The position numbers and the translations under genes are program-made. The notes beneath the pieces are model-generated. The model ran no database searches. It was not told where the DNA came from and saw only the letters and a program-made list of their open reading frames with translations. This document shows positions 61,629-64,000 of a stretch of DNA of 64,000 nt, piece after piece. The stretch spans positions 496,001-560,000 of the forward strand of contig NZ_WEGJ01000001.1 in assembly GCF_009604385.1 (NCBI RefSeq), written 5' to 3'. Within the stretch, counting starts at the first letter, position 1. The number at the start of each line of letters is the position of its first letter. The stretch is from Streptomyces smaragdinus. Its GTDB lineage: Bacteria; Actinomycetota; Actinomycetes; Streptomycetales; Streptomycetaceae.

Positions 61629-62757
61629 CCGGGGCCGCGGTCTGCGATGGACCGTCCGGCTGCGGATGACGCTGCTGTACGGCGGGCTGTTCCTGGTCTC
61701 CGGGGTCGCGCTGCTGGGGATCACGTATCTGCTGGTCGCCACGGCCGACGGGCCGAAGTTCGTGATCAGTCGGCAGCGGGCGCCCGGCGACCTGCCGCTG
61801 CCCGCCCTGGACCGTGAGGCGCTGGAGGCGTGGGGCCGGGCCCACGCCGCCGAGGACCGGGCGCGCCGGCTCAGCGAACTGCTCAACCGCTCGGCGGTCG
61901 CCCTGGCGCTGATGTCCACCGTGTCCGTGGCCCTGGGCTGGGTGATGGCCGGGCGGGTGCTGCGGCCCGTACGGACGATGGCCGACAAGGCCCGCCGGAT
62001 CTCCGAACGCAACCTCCACGAACGGCTGGCGGTCACGGGACCGGACGACGAGCTGAAGGACCTCGGCGACACGTTCGACGGTCTGCTGGCCCGGCTGGAC
62101 AGCGCCTTCGACGCGCAGAAGCGCTTCGTCGCGAACGCCTCGCACGAGCTGCGCACCCCGCTGACCTTCCAGCGGGCGATGATCGAGGTCACCCTCGGCG
62201 ACCCGGACGCGGACGCCGCGACGCTGCGCGAGCTGTGCGAGAGGCTGCTGACCGCCGGCGAGGAGCAGGAGCGGCTGATCGAGGCGCTGCTCACCCTGTC
62301 GAGCAGCCAGCGCGGTCCGGAGCACCGCGAGCCCACCGACCTCGCCGGGCCGGCCGGAGACGTGCTGCTCGCCTCGCCGCCGGACGCGCTGCCGGTCGAG
62401 GCGGTGCTGCGGCCGGCGCCGGTCACCGGCGATCCGCGGCTGCTGGAGCGGCTGGTCGGCAACCTCGTCGACAACGCCCGCCGCCACAACCGCCCCGGCG
62501 GCTGGATCCGGCTGACGACCGGCGTCCGGGACGGCCGGTCCGAACTGCGGGTGGTCAACAGCGGGCCGGTGGTGAACGCGGCGGACATCGACCGCCTGTT
62601 CCAGCCCTTCCAGCGGCTGCACCCGCGCACGGCCGGCCCGCCGGGACACGGTCTCGGGCTGTCCATCGTGGCCGCGATCGCCGCGGCGCACGACGCGGAC
62701 GTCGAGGCCGACCCCGGCCCGCGGGGCGGCCTCGACGTCCGGGTCAGGTTCCCCTGA
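61609..62757 (+). CDS. Sensor histidine kinase
   Basis: 382 residues from ATG 61609, inside the regulator gene's end. Two transmembrane helices (about 19-44 and 96-115) flank a short outer loop of about 50 residues, followed by a HAMP domain (RVLRPVRTMADKARRISERNLHERL). The phospho-acceptor is in NASHELRTPLTFQRAMIE (H-box), then the N-box LVGNLVDNARRHNRPGG and GHGLGLSIVAAIAAAHDA. The small outer loop suggests sensing at or in the membrane, as for envelope or antimicrobial stress. Pairs with the regulator before it. Confidence 0.92.
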   Translation: MRATASDRGRGLRWTVRLRMTLLYGGLFLVSGVALLGITYLLVATADGPKFVISRQRAPGDLPLPALDREALEAWGRAHAAEDRARRLSELLNRSAVALALMSTVSVALGWVMAGRVLRPVRTMADKARRISERNLHERLAVTGPDDELKDLGDTFDGLLARLDSAFDAQKRFVANASHELRTPLTFQRAMIEVTLGDPDADAATLRELCERLLTAGEEQERLIEALLTLSSSQRGPEHREPTDLAGPAGDVLLASPPDALPVEAVLRPAPVTGDPRLLERLVGNLVDNARRHNRPGGWIRLTTGVRDGRSELRVVNSGPVVNAADIDRLFQPFQRLHPRTAGPPGHGLGLSIVAAIAAAHDADVEADPGPRGGLDVRVRFP

Positions 62758-62760
62758 GGC

Positions 62761-63999
62761 TCACGCCTTGTTCCGGTCGCCCCGGTCGTTCCGGTCGCGG
62801 GCCGGGGGCGGCGGGGCCAGATACCTCGCCCAGCCGTCCGCCGGCGCCTGGCCGACCTCCAGGCCGCGGAGCTTGTCCAGCACCTGCGGGTCCTGGGCGT
62901 CCAGCCAGTCGGCGAGCTGCCGGAACGACACGCAGTGCACGTCGGCGCGCGGGCAGAGGGTCTTGATGGTGTGCTCCACGGCCCGCATGTACGCGCCGCC
63001 GCCCCACTGCTCGAAGTGGTTGCCGATGATCAGGGGCGCCCGGTTGCCGGCGTAGGAGCGGTCGAAGCCCATCATCAGGCTGCGGTACATCTGGTTCTCC
63101 GCGGTGGCCGGGGTCACGCGCGGGTTGACGCTGTAGTTGTAGTCCATGGTGAGCTCCTCCAGGTCGCTGCCGGGGAAGGGCACCGTCTGCATGGACAGGT
63201 CCCACACGCCGTGCTCCTTGCGGGGCCAGACCTGGAGGTTGACGCCGCTGGTGTCGTAGCGCCAGCCGAGTTCGCCCGCGGCCTTCACGAGGTTGTCGCG
63301 GCCCTCCAGACACGGGGTGCGGGCGCCGACGAGCTCCTTGTCGTAGTCGAACGGCAGCGGGGCGGCCCTGGTGAGGCCGGTGGTGGTCTTCCAGGTCTTC
63401 ACGAACCGCTTGGCCTGGTCGATCTCGCTCTTCCAGTCGGCCACCGACCAGCTGTCGCCGCCGGTGGGCCCGCAGAAGTGGCCGTTGAAGTGGGTGCCGA
63501 TCTCGCTGCCGTCCAGCCACGCGGCGCGCACCTGTTCGATGGTCTGCCTGACGTGCAGGTCGTTGAGGAAGCCGATGTCCGAGGCGCCGGCCTCGTGCCC
63601 GGGGGCGTGGTAGTCGCCGCGCCTGGACTCCGGGAGCACGTACAGGCCGCTGAGGAAGTACGTCATGGTGGCGTCGTACTTCTTGCCGACCTCGCGGAAG
63701 TGCCGGAAGAGCCCGGAGCCGTCCTCGCCGGCGCCGTCCCAGGAGAAGACGACGAACTGCGGGGGCTTCTGACCGGGCCTCAGCTTCCCGAACTTCGGCT
63801 GGTGCGGCTGCAGTCCGGTCCAGGCGGTGGAGCCGTCGCCGATGAGCCGCAGGGGTTTGCCGTTGCTGATGACGGGAAGCGCCTGATTCGCCTTCGCGTC
63901 GTTCTTCGCCTCGACGTCGCCGCCGCTGGAACAGCCCGCCGCCGCGGTCAGTGCCGCGGCGATGCAGGCTGCGAACGTCAGGCGCAGGGATTTGTACAC
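62761..63999 (-). CDS. Lipoprotein with polysaccharide-deacetylase-like fold
   Basis: 412 residues from GTG 63999, one base from the window edge; the lipoprotein signal TAAAGC (Cys23) right after a normal hydrophobic stretch makes this the likely start. VVFSWDGAGEDGSG matches the first metal-binding motif of NodB-type deacetylases, TMTYFLSGLYVLP the next strand, and EIGTHFNGHF supplies the H-x3-H pair; the remainder is divergent and longer than usual. It is probably a surface enzyme acting on acetylated wall or capsule sugars, with activity uncertain. Its stop is three bases from the stop of the histidine kinase gene. Confidence 0.82.
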   Translation of the reverse strand: MYKSLRLTFAACIAAALTAAAGCSSGGDVEAKNDAKANQALPVISNGKPLRLIGDGSTAWTGLQPHQPKFGKLRPGQKPPQFVVFSWDGAGEDGSGLFRHFREVGKKYDATMTYFLSGLYVLPESRRGDYHAPGHEAGASDIGFLNDLHVRQTIEQVRAAWLDGSEIGTHFNGHFCGPTGGDSWSVADWKSEIDQAKRFVKTWKTTTGLTRAAPLPFDYDKELVGARTPCLEGRDNLVKAAGELGWRYDTSGVNLQVWPRKEHGVWDLSMQTVPFPGSDLEELTMDYNYSVNPRVTPATAENQMYRSLMMGFDRSYAGNRAPLIIGNHFEQWGGGAYMRAVEHTIKTLCPRADVHCVSFRQLADWLDAQDPQVLDKLRGLEVGQAPADGWARYLAPPPPARDRNDRGDRNKA

Positions 64000-64000
64000 G

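Overview
The window is very GC-rich throughout, uses GTG and TTG starts freely, and its genes overlap by a few bases in many operons. Together with the ergothioneine operon egtABCD, a HelD helicase, Ser/Thr kinases, a LysE/LysG pair and an NRPS cluster, this points to a chromosomal segment of Streptomyces or a close actinobacterial relative. I see no rRNA, tRNA, insertion sequence, prophage or CRISPR array. Both ends cut through or close to a gene: a serpin at the left and a lipoprotein at the right.

Left arm (1-14.8 kb): a biosynthetic locus. A lysine 2,3-aminomutase-like radical SAM enzyme and a stand-alone adenylation domain run leftwards. A 2,928-residue NRPS with order C-T-C-A-T-C-A-T-TE runs rightwards and overlaps a FAD oxidoreductase gene. 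The first NRPS module has no A domain. The stand-alone A domain carries a hand-read pocket code that fits beta-lysine, the last A domain reads as a clean threonine code, and the thioesterase has Cys where Ser is usual. I read this as a beta-lysine-containing, threonine-terminated peptide with trans loading and an unusual release step. A YcaQ-type DNA glycosylase lies just downstream.

Middle (14.8-38.9 kb): mostly ordinary chromosomal genes. These include an amidohydrolase, a DinB-like protein, a repeat membrane protein, an MscS channel, an XRE-cupin regulator with a 45-residue membrane partner, and a FAD monooxygenase/TetR pair with two perfect operators. Next come LysG/LysE, an LLM oxidoreductase/FMN reductase/TPR operon, HelD, an MFS transporter, a ketopantoate-reductase-like protein, a Gfo/Idh/MocA oxidoreductase, an S1-domain protein, two Nudix hydrolases, a VOC protein and a HEAT-like repeat protein. 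The HelD/MFS gap holds a near-consensus promoter followed by a perfect terminator, possibly a small RNA.

Right part (38.9-64 kb): two divergent IucA/IucC siderophore synthetases. One lies upstream of a rare fusion of an exported alpha/beta hydrolase with an ABC ATPase, plus its permease. Then come a Pro-rich membrane protein and a Ser/Thr kinase, egtABCD, an ECF sigma/zinc anti-sigma pair with a likely autoregulatory promoter, and a Ser/Thr kinase whose extracytoplasmic half is a transpeptidase-like domain without its active-site residues. The end holds a glycerophosphodiesterase, a lipoprotein/HlyD/ABC/MacB-like export operon with a divergent two-component system, and a deacetylase-like lipoprotein.
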